This document shows positions 1 through 9,420 of a stretch of DNA of 64,000 bases, piece by piece (positions within the stretch are counted from its first letter, which is position 1; each line of letters begins with the position of its first letter). Source of the DNA: DATBHW01 sp035307385. GTDB taxonomy: Bacteria; Chloroflexota; Ktedonobacteria; Ktedonobacterales; DATBGS01. The translations under genes were made by a program, and so were the position numbers. Under the pieces are notes generated by a model. That model was given only the letters and a program-made list of their open reading frames with translations, was not told where the DNA came from and did not search any database. The DNA lies in NCBI GenBank assembly GCA_035307385.1, contig DATGID010000067.1:1-64000 (forward strand), read 5' to 3'.

Positions 1-1
1 C

Positions 2-319
2 TTTGTGGTGGAGCAGGGCTGGCTCTTGACCCGCGACCTCTACCTGCCGCCGGGCACGATTCAACTACGCGAGGAAGACTGGATCAAGCTGCGACTTTCC
101 AAAGAGGAGTTGAAGCAGGACCGGTGGAAGACCCCTCCACCGGAGCACCTGCAGGGCGCCTCGCCGAAGGCGATGGAGGAGGAGAGCGAAGCGATGGCAT
201 CTGATTCCTCCGAGCAGGGGAGGATGCGCCACCAGCCTCCAGAGGAGGTGCTGCCTCCAGCGGGCGAGCCAGTACACCTGCTCTCGGAAGAAGAGCCGCC
301 CCCACTGGTCAATCGCTAG
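2..319 (+). CDS. C-terminal part of a PRC-barrel-like protein (partial)
   Basis: The frame is open to the left edge of the window, so only the last ~105 residues are present. The first ~45 residues (a Gly-Trp-Leu-Leu stretch, a Tyr-Leu-Pro-Pro-Gly turn, then Lys-Glu-Glu-Leu-Lys...Trp...Pro-Pro-Pro) resemble the end of PRC-barrel/DUF2171-type domains, which are small cytoplasmic beta-barrels of mostly unknown role. The remaining ~60 residues are acidic, Glu/Pro-rich and look disordered. A strong hairpin follows 16 bases after the stop. The family call rests on pattern memory and the N-terminal part is missing, so it is tentative. Confidence 0.45.
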   Translation, partial: FVVEQGWLLTRDLYLPPGTIQLREEDWIKLRLSKEELKQDRWKTPPPEHLQGASPKAMEEESEAMASDSSEQGRMRHQPPEEVLPPAGEPVHLLSEEEPPPLVNR

Positions 320-335
320 GGCCAAATGGGAAGTT

Positions 336-361
336 GGTAGAGGCGACCTCTCGCCTCTACC
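336..361 (+). terminator. Perfect 11-bp hairpin after the first gene
   Basis: Arms 336-346 and 351-361 are perfectly complementary with a 4-base loop (cctc). It sits just after the stop at 319, so a transcription terminator is the likely role, although no T-run follows. Confidence 0.5.
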
Positions 362-472
362 AGCCGTGCTTCTGGGATGAATGGTGCAGCAACAGCGAGA
401 GGATGCTCTCACAGCCGTTCTGTCCATCCTGAGCCAGGCGGTTGGCCCACCGTCCAAGCTCTGCATCGGTAA

Positions 473-736
473 AGCCGCCGCCCAGGGCCAGCCGATCTGT
501 CCAAGCTAACCGCATCTGTCAGATCAGCCGCCGTCGCTGCTCCCGGAGGGTTGACGGCCCGCGAGGTGGAGGTCTTGCGGCCAGTGGCGGGGGGCCTGAC
601 CGATGTCCAAATTGCCGAACGGCTTATCATCAGCCCGCGAACAGTCAACAACCGCCTGATATCTATCTACAGCAAACTAGGCGTCTCCTCCCGAGCCGCG
701 TCCACGCGCTACGCCCTCAAGCGGCGCCTGGTCTGA
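473..736 (+). pseudogene. Remnant of a LuxR/GerE-type regulator (DNA-binding end only)
   Basis: Residues encoded from about 551 form a near-complete LuxR-type helix-turn-helix: a TARE-V-EVL start, a GLTDVQIAERL helix, the SPRTVNNRL recognition helix and a SKLGVSSRAA end. An in-frame TAA at 470-472 cuts the frame immediately upstream, and no regulatory domain, start codon or ribosome site is present. In related bacteria this HTH normally ends a 700-900-residue ATPase/TPR regulator, so this looks like the tail of a deleted gene. A TTG at 551 could in principle start a stand-alone 61-residue HTH protein, but there is no convincing Shine-Dalgarno sequence. Confidence 0.6.
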
Positions 737-754
737 AGGCCAGCTTCCATCAGT

Positions 755-1660
755 GTGATGCGGTTCTATGCGTGTGTCCTCCTATCGGTGCCCCATATTC
801 ACGAAATGGTCGTGCAGCGCGTGGGCATCCTGCTTGACCACGTATCTATTGCGGAGGAGTACCGGGCTACTATGGAGCAGCCCTTGCCCATTCGCTGGAG
901 TCGTCCTTTGCCCAAAGATGTTCAGCCCACCACGATCACCGTCTCCAGGGATACCGCCGGACGCTACTTCGTTTCCTTCCTGGTGGAAGAGAACTTCAAG
1001 CCTCTGGCTGTCACCCCTCAGACCGTAGGGATTGGTCTGGGCTTGCACGATACCGTCACGCTTTCGACGGGCGAGAAAACAGGGAACGAAAAGTTCTTCC
1101 ATCAGGATGAAAAACACCTCGCCAGAGCGCAACGGGCGCTCTGCCGCAAGCAAAAAGGCTCCAAGAACCGAACCAAAGCCAAGCAGCGCGTCGCTCGCAT
1201 CCATGCCCGCATTGCAGATCGGCGGCAAGACTTCCTCCACAAGCTGACCACACGCCTGATCCACGAAAACCAAGTGCTGTGTGTGGAAAGCCTCAACGTG
1301 AAAGGGATGTTGAAAAATCACATGCTTGCCAAAGCCATCAGCGACGTGGGCTGGGGCGAGTTGATCCGCCAGTTGCAGTACAAAGCAGCCTGGTATGGGC
1401 GCGCTGTCGTGGCTATCGACAAGTGGTATCCCAGTTCCAAACGCTGCTTTGATTGTGGGCATATCCTTGACTCGCTTTCGTTGGATGTTCGGCAGTGGCC
1501 CTGTCCTGAATGTGGCATCGTCCATAATCGGGATGTGAACGCTGCCTTGAATATCAAGGCGGCTGGGCTAGCCGTCTACGCCTGTGGAGAAGTGGCAAGA
1601 CCTGGATGGGCCAAGCCCAACCGGGCACGCTTCCGTGAAGCAGGAAGTTCCTCATGGTGA
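755..1660 (+). pseudogene. tnpB: TnpB of an IS200/IS605-type element, truncated and with a lost catalytic Asp
   Basis: TnpB proteins are RNA-guided RuvC nucleases of IS200/IS605 transposons. This 301-residue frame keeps the RuvC core: RuvC-I at about residues 92-107, the RuvC-II segment CVESLNVKGM with its Glu, a zinc ribbon (CFDCGH...CPECG) and RuvC-III (HNRDVNAALNI) with its Asp. The N-terminal ~70-100 residues (wedge/REC part) are missing or scrambled: the first ~35 residues do not look like TnpB. RuvC-I reads VGIGLGL where the family has GIDLG, so codon 94 (1034-1036, GGT) encodes Gly instead of the catalytic Asp, one transition away from GAT. No TnpA is nearby. Probably a decayed copy; the alternative, a nuclease-dead TnpB co-opted for another role, is discussed in the findings. 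Confidence 0.75.
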
Positions 1661-1670
1661 CGTGAGGAAT

Positions 1671-1703
1671 CTCCGGTCTTTCGACCTGGGGAGGATGTCA
1701 ACA
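1671..1703 (+). mobile_element. Right-end hairpin of the IS200/IS605-type element
   Basis: Eleven bases after the tnpB stop, CCGGTC (1673-1678) and GACC-T-GG (1683-1689, one bulged base) can pair around a short loop, followed by GGGGAGGATGTCAAC. Subterminal imperfect hairpins followed by a short cleavage-site sequence are typical of IS200/IS605 right ends, and this part of tnpB also forms the 3' part of its guide RNA. The exact boundary cannot be fixed without a second copy. Confidence 0.4.
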
Positions 1704-1796
1704 ATTCCTGTGCTCTCAACTGCGCAACAAAAAGCTTGCTGAGAAAGCAAAGATTCCCCTTGGGTGCGTGGTGCTGGCGAGAATGGAAAGAGCACC

Positions 1797-3785
1797 TCAG
1801 CCCTGAATAGGCAACCTGGCACTCCCGCGCAGGTAGAGCGGAATACGTGTCAACGGAGCATCGGCTATGATGTTTTGTCCCCCTGCCAATTGCTCTCCTG
1901 TCCATGCGTCTGTCCAGGTTGTGCCGTTGGGTAAGTAGACCGCTCGCTGAGTTGTGTTCGCCGTCAAAACCGGTGCAACCAGCAGGTCAGGCCCGAAGAG
2001 ATACTGGTCGTCGATTGCGAAACTTGCCGGATCAGTCTGGAAATCGAAGAACAGCGGACGCATCAGTGGAGTCCCTTTTTGCTCCGCGTGCCGCATCTGC
2101 TCCTGAATATAGGGGCGCAGCCGTTCTCGCAAAAAGAGAAGTTCCTGAATAATCTGATACGCCTCTTCTCCAAACGACCAGACTTCGTTGGGGCCACCCG
2201 TATCGCGCATGGTCGCTGCATCGCCTGTGAGGTTGCGATAGCCATGCAAGCGCATGATCGGACAGAAGGTGCTGTACTGGAACCAGCGCACAATTAATTC
2301 GCGAAAATATGGTGATTCCACATCGGCTCCGTAGAAGCCGCCGGTATCGGTCGTCCACCAGGGAATGCCGCTCATTGCCATGTTCAGGCCTGCACGTACC
2401 TGTGCCTGGAGCGCTTCAAAGGTACTGCTGATATCGCCGGACCAGATAGCCACGCCGTAGTGCTGACTTCCGGCCCAGGCGCTGCGCGCGAGATTGAGCA
2501 CGGCTTTCTCTCCTGCGGCTTGCATGTTTTCGTAAAGCCCCCGCGTGTGGACAAGCGGATAGACGTTGCCAATAGCCTGTCCATTTCCCAGAGAGAAGCG
2601 CAGATTATCAGGGTCCAGTGGGTCCATTTCTGGCTCACAGGCGTCGAGCCAGAACGTATGGATGCCGTGCGTGTAGTAGTTAGCCTGAACTTTTTCCCAG
2701 AGAAACTGGCGCGCTTCGGGATTGGTGGGATCGTAGAAACGCAAATCAACCGGTCCCTGGGGCTGTGTATCCTGAAACGGCAGGAACGCGGCCATCCCAC
2801 GCTCTGTGCGCAGGAGCAGCCCGCGTTCCTCCATCGTTCGATAGTTTTCGCTCAACGGGTTGACGGTGGGCCAGACCGAAACCATGACTTTGACGCCCAT
2901 GGCCTCCAGTTCCCGAACCATTGTCGCGGGATCAGGCCACGCGCTGGGATCGAAGCGCCAGTCCCCCTGGACCGTCCAGTTGAAAAAATCGATAATGACT
3001 ACCGAGAGGGGAAGACCCCGCTCTTTATATTCACGCGCGACCGACAGAAGCTCTTCCTGTGTGCGATAGCGCAGTTTGCACTGCCAGAAGCCAGATGCCC
3101 AGGCTGGAAACTCAGAAGGATGCCCGCTGGCATCGGCATAATGCTCCAGAATATCCGCGGGAGCCACGCCCGTCGTCACCCAGTAATCAAGCTGCGGCGT
3201 GGCTTCGGCCACCCAGCGCGTCACGTTCTTGCTCAGGTCCACATGCCCAATGGCGGGATTGTGCCAGAGAAAACCATAGCCGCGGCTGGAAACCAGAAAC
3301 GGAATCGTGATCTCCGTATTGCGTTGAATGAGGTCCAGCGTGCAACCTTTCTGGTCCAGCAGGCCGTGCTGGTGCTGTCCCAAACCATAGATATGCTCAT
3401 CCTCATACGCGCGGAATCGCGCTTCCAGATGGAAAAGATCGCTCTGGACCGCTTTGAAAGCGCGCGCGCTGCGTCGCGTAGCGCGCAATTGCGGCTCCTC
3501 CGAGAGCAATTCTTCCCCGCTCTCCGTACGTACAAAGCGCAGAAATCCTTCGTTTGAAATGCTGGCGGTAAGCTGCCCATTGACCACGCTTGCGCCTGCA
3601 TCGCCAATCATAATCTGCGCGGAACTTTCGGGCTGAGGCAACAGCGCGCTGAACAGATCATCGCGAAGGCCCGCGTTAACCGTCGCCCGAACGCGCAGAC
3701 TATCGCGTCCCCACGGCTCGATTAACAAGGTCTCGTTATAGTGTCGCCAGAAGAGTTTCTGGCCTTCTTGACGAAAGGTTCCCAT
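1797..3785 (-). CDS. GH31 family alpha-glycosidase (alpha-xylosidase/alpha-glucosidase type)
   Basis: Retaining alpha-glycosidase of family GH31, 662 residues, with no signal peptide and so cytoplasmic. The catalytic barrel spans about residues 220-560. The nucleophile Asp is in FWLDACEPE (about residue 382) and the acid/base Asp in WSGDIS (about 449), each in the expected family context. Other hallmarks are the YGLGQH motif of the N-terminal beta-sandwich and the WSFGEEAY segment. GTG at 3800 is also in frame, but ATG at 3785 has AAGGGGG eight bases upstream and is preferred. It ends the minus arm of the sugar locus behind a binding protein and two permeases, so it should act on a disaccharide or short oligosaccharide taken up by that importer. 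An alpha-xylosidase (YicI-like) activity is most likely, but alpha-glucosidase or sulfoquinovosidase is not excluded. Confidence 0.88.
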   Translation of the reverse strand: MGTFRQEGQKLFWRHYNETLLIEPWGRDSLRVRATVNAGLRDDLFSALLPQPESSAQIMIGDAGASVVNGQLTASISNEGFLRFVRTESGEELLSEEPQLRATRRSARAFKAVQSDLFHLEARFRAYEDEHIYGLGQHQHGLLDQKGCTLDLIQRNTEITIPFLVSSRGYGFLWHNPAIGHVDLSKNVTRWVAEATPQLDYWVTTGVAPADILEHYADASGHPSEFPAWASGFWQCKLRYRTQEELLSVAREYKERGLPLSVVIIDFFNWTVQGDWRFDPSAWPDPATMVRELEAMGVKVMVSVWPTVNPLSENYRTMEERGLLLRTERGMAAFLPFQDTQPQGPVDLRFYDPTNPEARQFLWEKVQANYYTHGIHTFWLDACEPEMDPLDPDNLRFSLGNGQAIGNVYPLVHTRGLYENMQAAGEKAVLNLARSAWAGSQHYGVAIWSGDISSTFEALQAQVRAGLNMAMSGIPWWTTDTGGFYGADVESPYFRELIVRWFQYSTFCPIMRLHGYRNLTGDAATMRDTGGPNEVWSFGEEAYQIIQELLFLRERLRPYIQEQMRHAEQKGTPLMRPLFFDFQTDPASFAIDDQYLFGPDLLVAPVLTANTTQRAVYLPNGTTWTDAWTGEQLAGGQNIIADAPLTRIPLYLRGSARLPIQG

Positions 3786-3824
3786 TGAGTCCCCCTTCAC
3801 AGATGGGTTTGAAACAACACACCA

Positions 3825-4682
3825 TCATCCTTTGAGCGCGCCCGAGGTCACACCCGCGGTGATATAGCGCTGAAAGAAGATCAACAGCAGTGCCGCCGGA
3901 ATCGCGCTCAGGGTCGCAACAGCCATGACACCGTTCCATTGCGATTCGTACTGGCCGAGATAATTATAAATGCTCAGGGAAATGGGCTGGATCGTGTTGG
4001 TCGTGGTGAGCGTCAGTGCGTAGAGAAAATCACCCCAGGCGTACAAAAAGGCAAACAGGCCTGCTGTGATGATACCTGCGGCGCCCAGCGGCAGCATCAC
4101 ACGCAAGAATGCGCCCCATTCATTGGTGCCGTCCACAAACGCCGCCTCGACCAATTCATAGGGCAGCGACTGAAAATACGCGCTCATGATCAGAATATCA
4201 AATGGCACCGCATAGGTTGAATCGGCCAGGATCAGGCCGAAATAGCTATTCAACAGATACAGTTTGTTGAAGATCAAGAACATGGGCGTCGAAAGGGTCA
4301 CTGTGGGGATCATCTGAGTGAGCAGGAGCGCAAAGACCACCACGACCGTGAGGCGCATGCGAAAATGCGCCAGCGCATAGGCTGCGGGCGTTGCAATCAG
4401 CAGCGAAAGGACAACCGTACCCAATGCAATAATCAAACTGGTCACCAGGTTTGGTATCTGTGTTGTGAAAGCGCTCATATAGCCCGAAAAAGTGATTTGG
4501 GCCGGGACTAGAGGCGCGGGAATACGGAAAATCTCCTGATTGGTCTCCAGAGAACTGATCACCATCCAATATAGAGGAAAAAGCAGCGCCATCGTCAGAA
4601 CCAGGCCGATCAGCGTCAAGGCCAGCGCCTTGAGCGAAATCTGTCGCTGTGTTCGCGCACGCTCTGTAAGCTGGCTCTGCAT
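3825..4682 (-). CDS. CUT1-type sugar ABC transporter permease (MalG-like)
   Basis: Inner-membrane permease of 285 residues with about six hydrophobic segments. The EAA loop that docks the ATPase reads YELVEAAFVDGTNEWGAF...LPLG. ATG at 4682 is preferred over an upstream in-frame start at 4736 because AAGGAG lies eight bases before it. It follows its partner permease by 81 bases and precedes the GH31 gene. No ATP-binding subunit is encoded nearby, which is common for CUT1 importers that share a multitask MsmX-type ATPase; that is inference here. Confidence 0.9.
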   Translation of the reverse strand: MQSQLTERARTQRQISLKALALTLIGLVLTMALLFPLYWMVISSLETNQEIFRIPAPLVPAQITFSGYMSAFTTQIPNLVTSLIIALGTVVLSLLIATPAAYALAHFRMRLTVVVVFALLLTQMIPTVTLSTPMFLIFNKLYLLNSYFGLILADSTYAVPFDILIMSAYFQSLPYELVEAAFVDGTNEWGAFLRVMLPLGAAGIITAGLFAFLYAWGDFLYALTLTTTNTIQPISLSIYNYLGQYESQWNGVMAVATLSAIPAALLLIFFQRYITAGVTSGALKG

Positions 4683-4763
4683 GATAAAACTCCTTGATTT
4701 CTCGGTAAAGCAGGCATCAGACATTGTTGAGGCCACAAGATCATCTCTTTCACAGGCCAGGGG

Positions 4764-5738
4764 TCAAGACGCCGGGCGCCAGGACCACTTCAGATAAATG
4801 AGAGCGATGATGAGCGAAATCAGCAGGATGATATTGCCTACTGCCGCACCCTGTCCAAAGAGTTGCTGCGTAAACGAGAGGTTATACGACCAGGTAGCCA
4901 GCGTTTGCGTGGCATTGGCCGGGCCGCCGTTCGTCATCACATAGATGATGTCAAAAATCTTCAGCGTATAGATCAGCCCCAGGATCAGCACGATGCCTAT
5001 CACCGGACGCAGCAGCGGGAGCGTGATATGCCGGAAACGTTGCCAGATACCGGCGCCATCGATTGCCGCGGCCTCGTAGAATTCCTTGTCGATGCCCTGT
5101 AACCCGCTATACAACAGGACCATATTGAAGGGAATGCCAATCCAGATATTGGCGATAGCGACTGCGGCCAAGGCCCAGCCGGGCGTCGTCAGCCAGCCGA
5201 AGTGAGCCGGGATGAGATGCAGGCTGGCAAGCACCTGATCGATCACTCCATTGGTCTGGTCGAAGAGCCAGCGCCAGAGCGTACCAGAGACCACCAGGGG
5301 CAGCAGCCAGGGCAGGAGCATCAGCGAACGCAAAAAGCGATTGAGCGGAAAATGACGTTGAAAAAACAGTGCCAGTCCCAGCCCGAGCAAGAACTGGGGA
5401 ATGATTGAGCACACCGTAAACACCAGCGTTTGCAGCGCCGCCTGCGAGAAGACGACATCGCCTACATCGATGACATAATTCTTCAAGCCAATAAATGCCG
5501 CTTGCCCAGTGATTTCAGCGTACAGATCGTAGTGTTGTAAACTTACGCTGACGCTGTAATAGAGGGGATAGCCGAAAAAGAACACGATGTAGAGCATGGC
5601 TGGCAACAAAAACGACACGCGTAATAACAGGCGAGTACGTTTGTACCCAAATGAGCGGCGCGCAGGTCGCCAGGGTGCTCTTTCTGGCTTGAGCACTGCC
5701 ACTTGCACATCCCGGCCCCGCAGACGTTTTGACAACAA
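4764..5738 (-). CDS. CUT1-type sugar ABC transporter permease (MalF-like)
   Basis: Inner-membrane permease, 324 residues, with a cytoplasmic N-terminal tail of about 40 residues and six predicted membrane segments. The EAA motif reads EFYEAAAIDGAGIWQRF...LPLL. The start is TTG at 5738, preceded by GGAGGGG at a good distance. It pairs with the permease at 3825-4682 and the lipoprotein at 5863-7164 to form a carbohydrate importer. About 120 bases separate it from the binding-protein gene; that gap holds no other gene. Confidence 0.9.
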   Translation of the reverse strand: MLSKRLRGRDVQVAVLKPERAPWRPARRSFGYKRTRLLLRVSFLLPAMLYIVFFFGYPLYYSVSVSLQHYDLYAEITGQAAFIGLKNYVIDVGDVVFSQAALQTLVFTVCSIIPQFLLGLGLALFFQRHFPLNRFLRSLMLLPWLLPLVVSGTLWRWLFDQTNGVIDQVLASLHLIPAHFGWLTTPGWALAAVAIANIWIGIPFNMVLLYSGLQGIDKEFYEAAAIDGAGIWQRFRHITLPLLRPVIGIVLILGLIYTLKIFDIIYVMTNGGPANATQTLATWSYNLSFTQQLFGQGAAVGNIILLISLIIALIYLKWSWRPAS

Positions 5739-5862
5739 AACACCCCTCCAAGCTACGAAGCGCGAGGGATGGACTTGAATTTACTTCAAGTCCATCCACC
5801 CCGGAGGACATTGATTATCAATCCCTCTCACAATACCGGATTCCTGACGGATTTGCCAGTTA

Positions 5863-7164
5863 TCAGCCTTGCAAGATGGTCGTAATCTGACTTTGGGCAC
5901 GCTGCAAAGCAGCCGCGGGCGTCATACTGCCAGTCAAGGCTGCCTGCTCAGCCGTCCAGAGTTGCTGAGAGACTTGCGGATACTTGGCCCCCACGGTTGC
6001 GGTACGCGCCTGGGCCGTAGCCATTTCGTTGGCGAACACGCTCAAATCAGGGTTGTTCGCCAGGAACGTCTGGGCGTCGCTTTTCAAGGGCGGGATATAG
6101 TTGTTCAGTTGATCGAAGGTGTTCAACTGGGCTGGTTGCTCGAACCAATTGATAAAGTCCCAGGCCGCCTGCTCGTGCGCTGTGTCAGTCAGGGGCACGG
6201 TCCAGGCTTCGCCACCGATAGGAGAAACCGGCGAGTAGCCCGCCTGCGGCACGGGCACCGGCACGATTCCGTACTCCAGTCCGCTCTGCTGATTCAGCCC
6301 GGCAATATCCCACGCGCCCATGAGCATCATCGCAGCATACCCATTCTCAAACTGCGTGGTGATATCGCCCTGGCCCCAGTTGACCGCAGCTTTCGAGAGC
6401 GAACCTTGTTGTACCAGCGTCGTCAGGAATTGCAGGGCTTGCACACCTTGCGCGCTGTCCACATTGGTCAGCGTGGCCTTATTCGACCACAGGAACGGCT
6501 CGAACTGCCAGCTTCCTTCTTCGGTAGCAGCCGCGGCAATTGCCAGGCCATAGGTGTTCCCGCTGGACAGTTTTTTTGCATCGGTGGCGAGGTCTGCCCA
6601 GGTGGCGGGCGGGGTCAGCCCGGCTTTGCTGAAGAGCTTTTTGTTATAGAACAAAGCCAGGTCGTTATTGCCAACCGAGAAGGCGTACACATGCCCGTTA
6701 TAGGTCATGGTTGAGTACGGACCAGGATAGAAATCTGAGCTGCTATAGGCCCCCTGCATGTAGGAGTCGAGCGGGGCCAGCGCGCCGGTAGAGGCAAAAT
6801 TTGCCACCCAGGGGTTATCCAACAGCAGCAAATCGGGCAGCGTGTGCGAAGCAGCCTCCTGGTCCGCTTTCGCCAGCAACGAGCCATTGGGAACTGCATC
6901 ACGCTGGATGGTCACGTTGGGATGCGACTTTTCGTAGAGCGAGATAAGCTGGTTGACCGCGGAGTTCTGAGGATCGTTGGACCAGTAATCCATCTCGGTA
7001 AGTGTTATTTTGCCGGATGAAGAAGAGCCACCGCAGCCGGCCAGAAAGCCCACGACGAGGAGAGCCGCACAGCAGATGGAGAAGAGTTGCGCCACGCGCA
7101 GGAAAGGACGTGTACGCGGGTCGATGCGTTGCCAGTGAGGGGCTTCGTTGGTCTGGGAACTCAT
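5863..7164 (-). CDS. Sugar-binding lipoprotein of the CUT1 ABC importer
   Basis: Family 1 extracellular solute-binding protein, 433 residues. After a basic/polar N-terminus there is a hydrophobic segment and the lipobox FLAGC, so the mature protein should be lipid-anchored on the outer face of the membrane. The rest has the usual fold of carbohydrate-binding family 1 proteins (an early LYEKSHPNVTI, then the PATWADL and FINWF regions). ATG at 7164 has AAAGGAGG just upstream, so the in-frame ATG at 7233, which lies inside the operator, is not used. It is the first gene of the minus arm and is fired by the promoter at 7243-7271. The ligand is unknown but should be the substrate of the adjoining glycosidase and sugar-kinase pathway. 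Confidence 0.9.
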   Translation of the reverse strand: MSSQTNEAPHWQRIDPRTRPFLRVAQLFSICCAALLVVGFLAGCGGSSSSGKITLTEMDYWSNDPQNSAVNQLISLYEKSHPNVTIQRDAVPNGSLLAKADQEAASHTLPDLLLLDNPWVANFASTGALAPLDSYMQGAYSSSDFYPGPYSTMTYNGHVYAFSVGNNDLALFYNKKLFSKAGLTPPATWADLATDAKKLSSGNTYGLAIAAAATEEGSWQFEPFLWSNKATLTNVDSAQGVQALQFLTTLVQQGSLSKAAVNWGQGDITTQFENGYAAMMLMGAWDIAGLNQQSGLEYGIVPVPVPQAGYSPVSPIGGEAWTVPLTDTAHEQAAWDFINWFEQPAQLNTFDQLNNYIPPLKSDAQTFLANNPDLSVFANEMATAQARTATVGAKYPQVSQQLWTAEQAALTGSMTPAAALQRAQSQITTILQG

Positions 7165-7201
7165 CAGATGTCCTCCTTTGGATGAGAGCTTGATATGTTG
7201 T

Positions 7202-7271
7202 GAATATTTATTCAATACTGAAAATATATTCACATGCTATGAAGTATACTGATCACATGGTGCCCTGTCAA
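7202..7271 (-). promoter_or_regulatory. Promoter and operator of the minus arm of the sugar locus
   Basis: On the minus strand TTGACA (7266-7271), a 17-base spacer and TATACT (7243-7248) form a near-consensus sigma-70 promoter. Just downstream, 7202-7233 holds an AT-rich block containing TGAATATATTTTCA and GAATAAATATTCA, both near-palindromes. The same promoter and block recur in mirror image at 7498-7566. A repressor binding there would block start or escape; the SorC-family gene at 11916 is the obvious candidate. The 226 bases between the two promoters (7272-7497) hold no gene that I can see. Confidence 0.8.
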
Positions 7272-7497
7272 GTCCTTTCATGAGATGTTGGGATAGAGAG
7301 AGGTTCTTTCTATTTTCAGAGGTTAATACCCTTATGGCAACCTTTCCCTACGGGCAAACAACCAGACGAGGGAGCAAGGACCATGTATACCATACAGGAA
7401 TGAAAGTGCCAAGGGAAGAGCCTTGAAGTTTTCAGGAGAACTTTTAGGTTGGGTCTATGAGGGCAATCCAGAAATACAAATGGACCGGTGAAAAAGC

Positions 7498-7566
7498 TTG
7501 ACAGGGCATCACGCGATCAGTATACTTCGTAGTGTGAATATATTTTCACTAGAGAATAAATATTCA
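7498..7566 (+). promoter_or_regulatory. Promoter and operator of the plus arm of the sugar locus
   Basis: TTGACA (7498-7503), a 17-base spacer and TATACT (7521-7526), then an AT-rich block (7533-7566) with GTGAATATATTTTCAC, a good palindrome, and GAATAAATATTCATT. The first ~30 bases, including most of the spacer (GATCAG before the -10), match the minus-arm promoter base for base apart from a few changes. The first gene of the plus arm starts at 7589. Confidence 0.8.
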
Positions 7567-7588
7567 TTCAAGTGGAGATGCAGCAGGC

Positions 7589-8583
<995 letters not shown>

Positions 8584-8587
<4 letters not shown>

Positions 8588-9420
8588 ATGGATCGCGCGC
8601 AGAGCAAATCAGCAATTTGCAAACCCTGGCTCGTACGATTCGCCAGCACGACTTGCGTATGATCAGCCATGCTGGTATCGGGCATCTTGGTGGAGATTTC
8701 TCGGCAATTGATATTCTGGTCACGCTCTATTTTGCGGTGATGCATATTGATCCGCAGCACCCGGACGATCCCGAGCGAGACCGTTTTATTTTGAGCAAAG
8801 GCCACGCGGCTGGGTCGCTGTATACCACCCTGGCTCATGCTGGCTTTTTCCCGCTGAGTGATTTGCAAACATTCGCGCAGCCGCTTTCCCCTTTGAATGG
8901 ACATCCGAATCGCCTGAAGGTGCCAGGAGTGGAAGCAAGTACAGGTCCATTGGGGCACGGATTATCCATCGCAGTGGGCAGCGCCCTGGCGGCAAAAATG
9001 GATAGCAAGGCGTGGCATACGTATGTGCTGACGGGCGATGGAGAGTTACAGGAGGGGAGCAATTGGGAGGCAGCGATGGCCGCTGCCCATTATGGCCTGG
9101 GCAATTTGACGGCCATTGTCGACCGCAACGGTTTGCAGCAAGGCGATGGGACGGAACATACGATGCGCCTGGAGCCGCTGGCCGACAAGTGGCGGGCGTT
9201 TGGTTGGGCTGTCTACGAGATCAACGGGCACAGCTACGATGAACTGCTGGATGTACTCAACCTTGCTCGTTCGGCGCAAGATCGCCCAAGGTGTATTATT
9301 GCCCATACATCCAAAGGACAGGGCGTTTCCTTTATGCGTAATCGCGTTGAGTGGCACCATCGCGTGCCAACGGCTGATGAGGCCGCCCTGGCATTGCAAG
9401 AACTCGGCGAAGCAGTATGA
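8584..9420 (+). CDS. Transketolase, N-terminal (ThDP-binding) subunit
   Basis: 278 residues covering only the PP domain of transketolase. The thiamine-diphosphate motif GDGELQEG...N is at about residues 148-178, and ISHAGIGHLGGDFS and SKGHAAGSLY near the start are classical. The start ATG overlaps the stop of the isomerase gene (ATGA), and the stop overlaps the next start, so translation is probably coupled. Together with the next gene it makes an alpha2beta2 type enzyme. Split transketolases in sugar operons often have specialised substrates, for example apulose 4-phosphate (AptA/AptB) or sulfofructose (SqwG/H); here the neighbouring kinase argues for a phosphorylated substrate. The exact substrate is inferred. 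Confidence 0.92.

Noticed and set aside
782..1525. 247-codon open frame antisense to tnpB
   Set aside because: Overlaps TnpB zinc-ribbon and RuvC motifs on the plus strand and has no family resemblance.
2460..3557. 365-codon open frame antisense to the GH31 gene
   Set aside because: The opposite strand carries clear GH31 catalytic motifs; this frame is a codon-bias shadow with no ribosome site or family.
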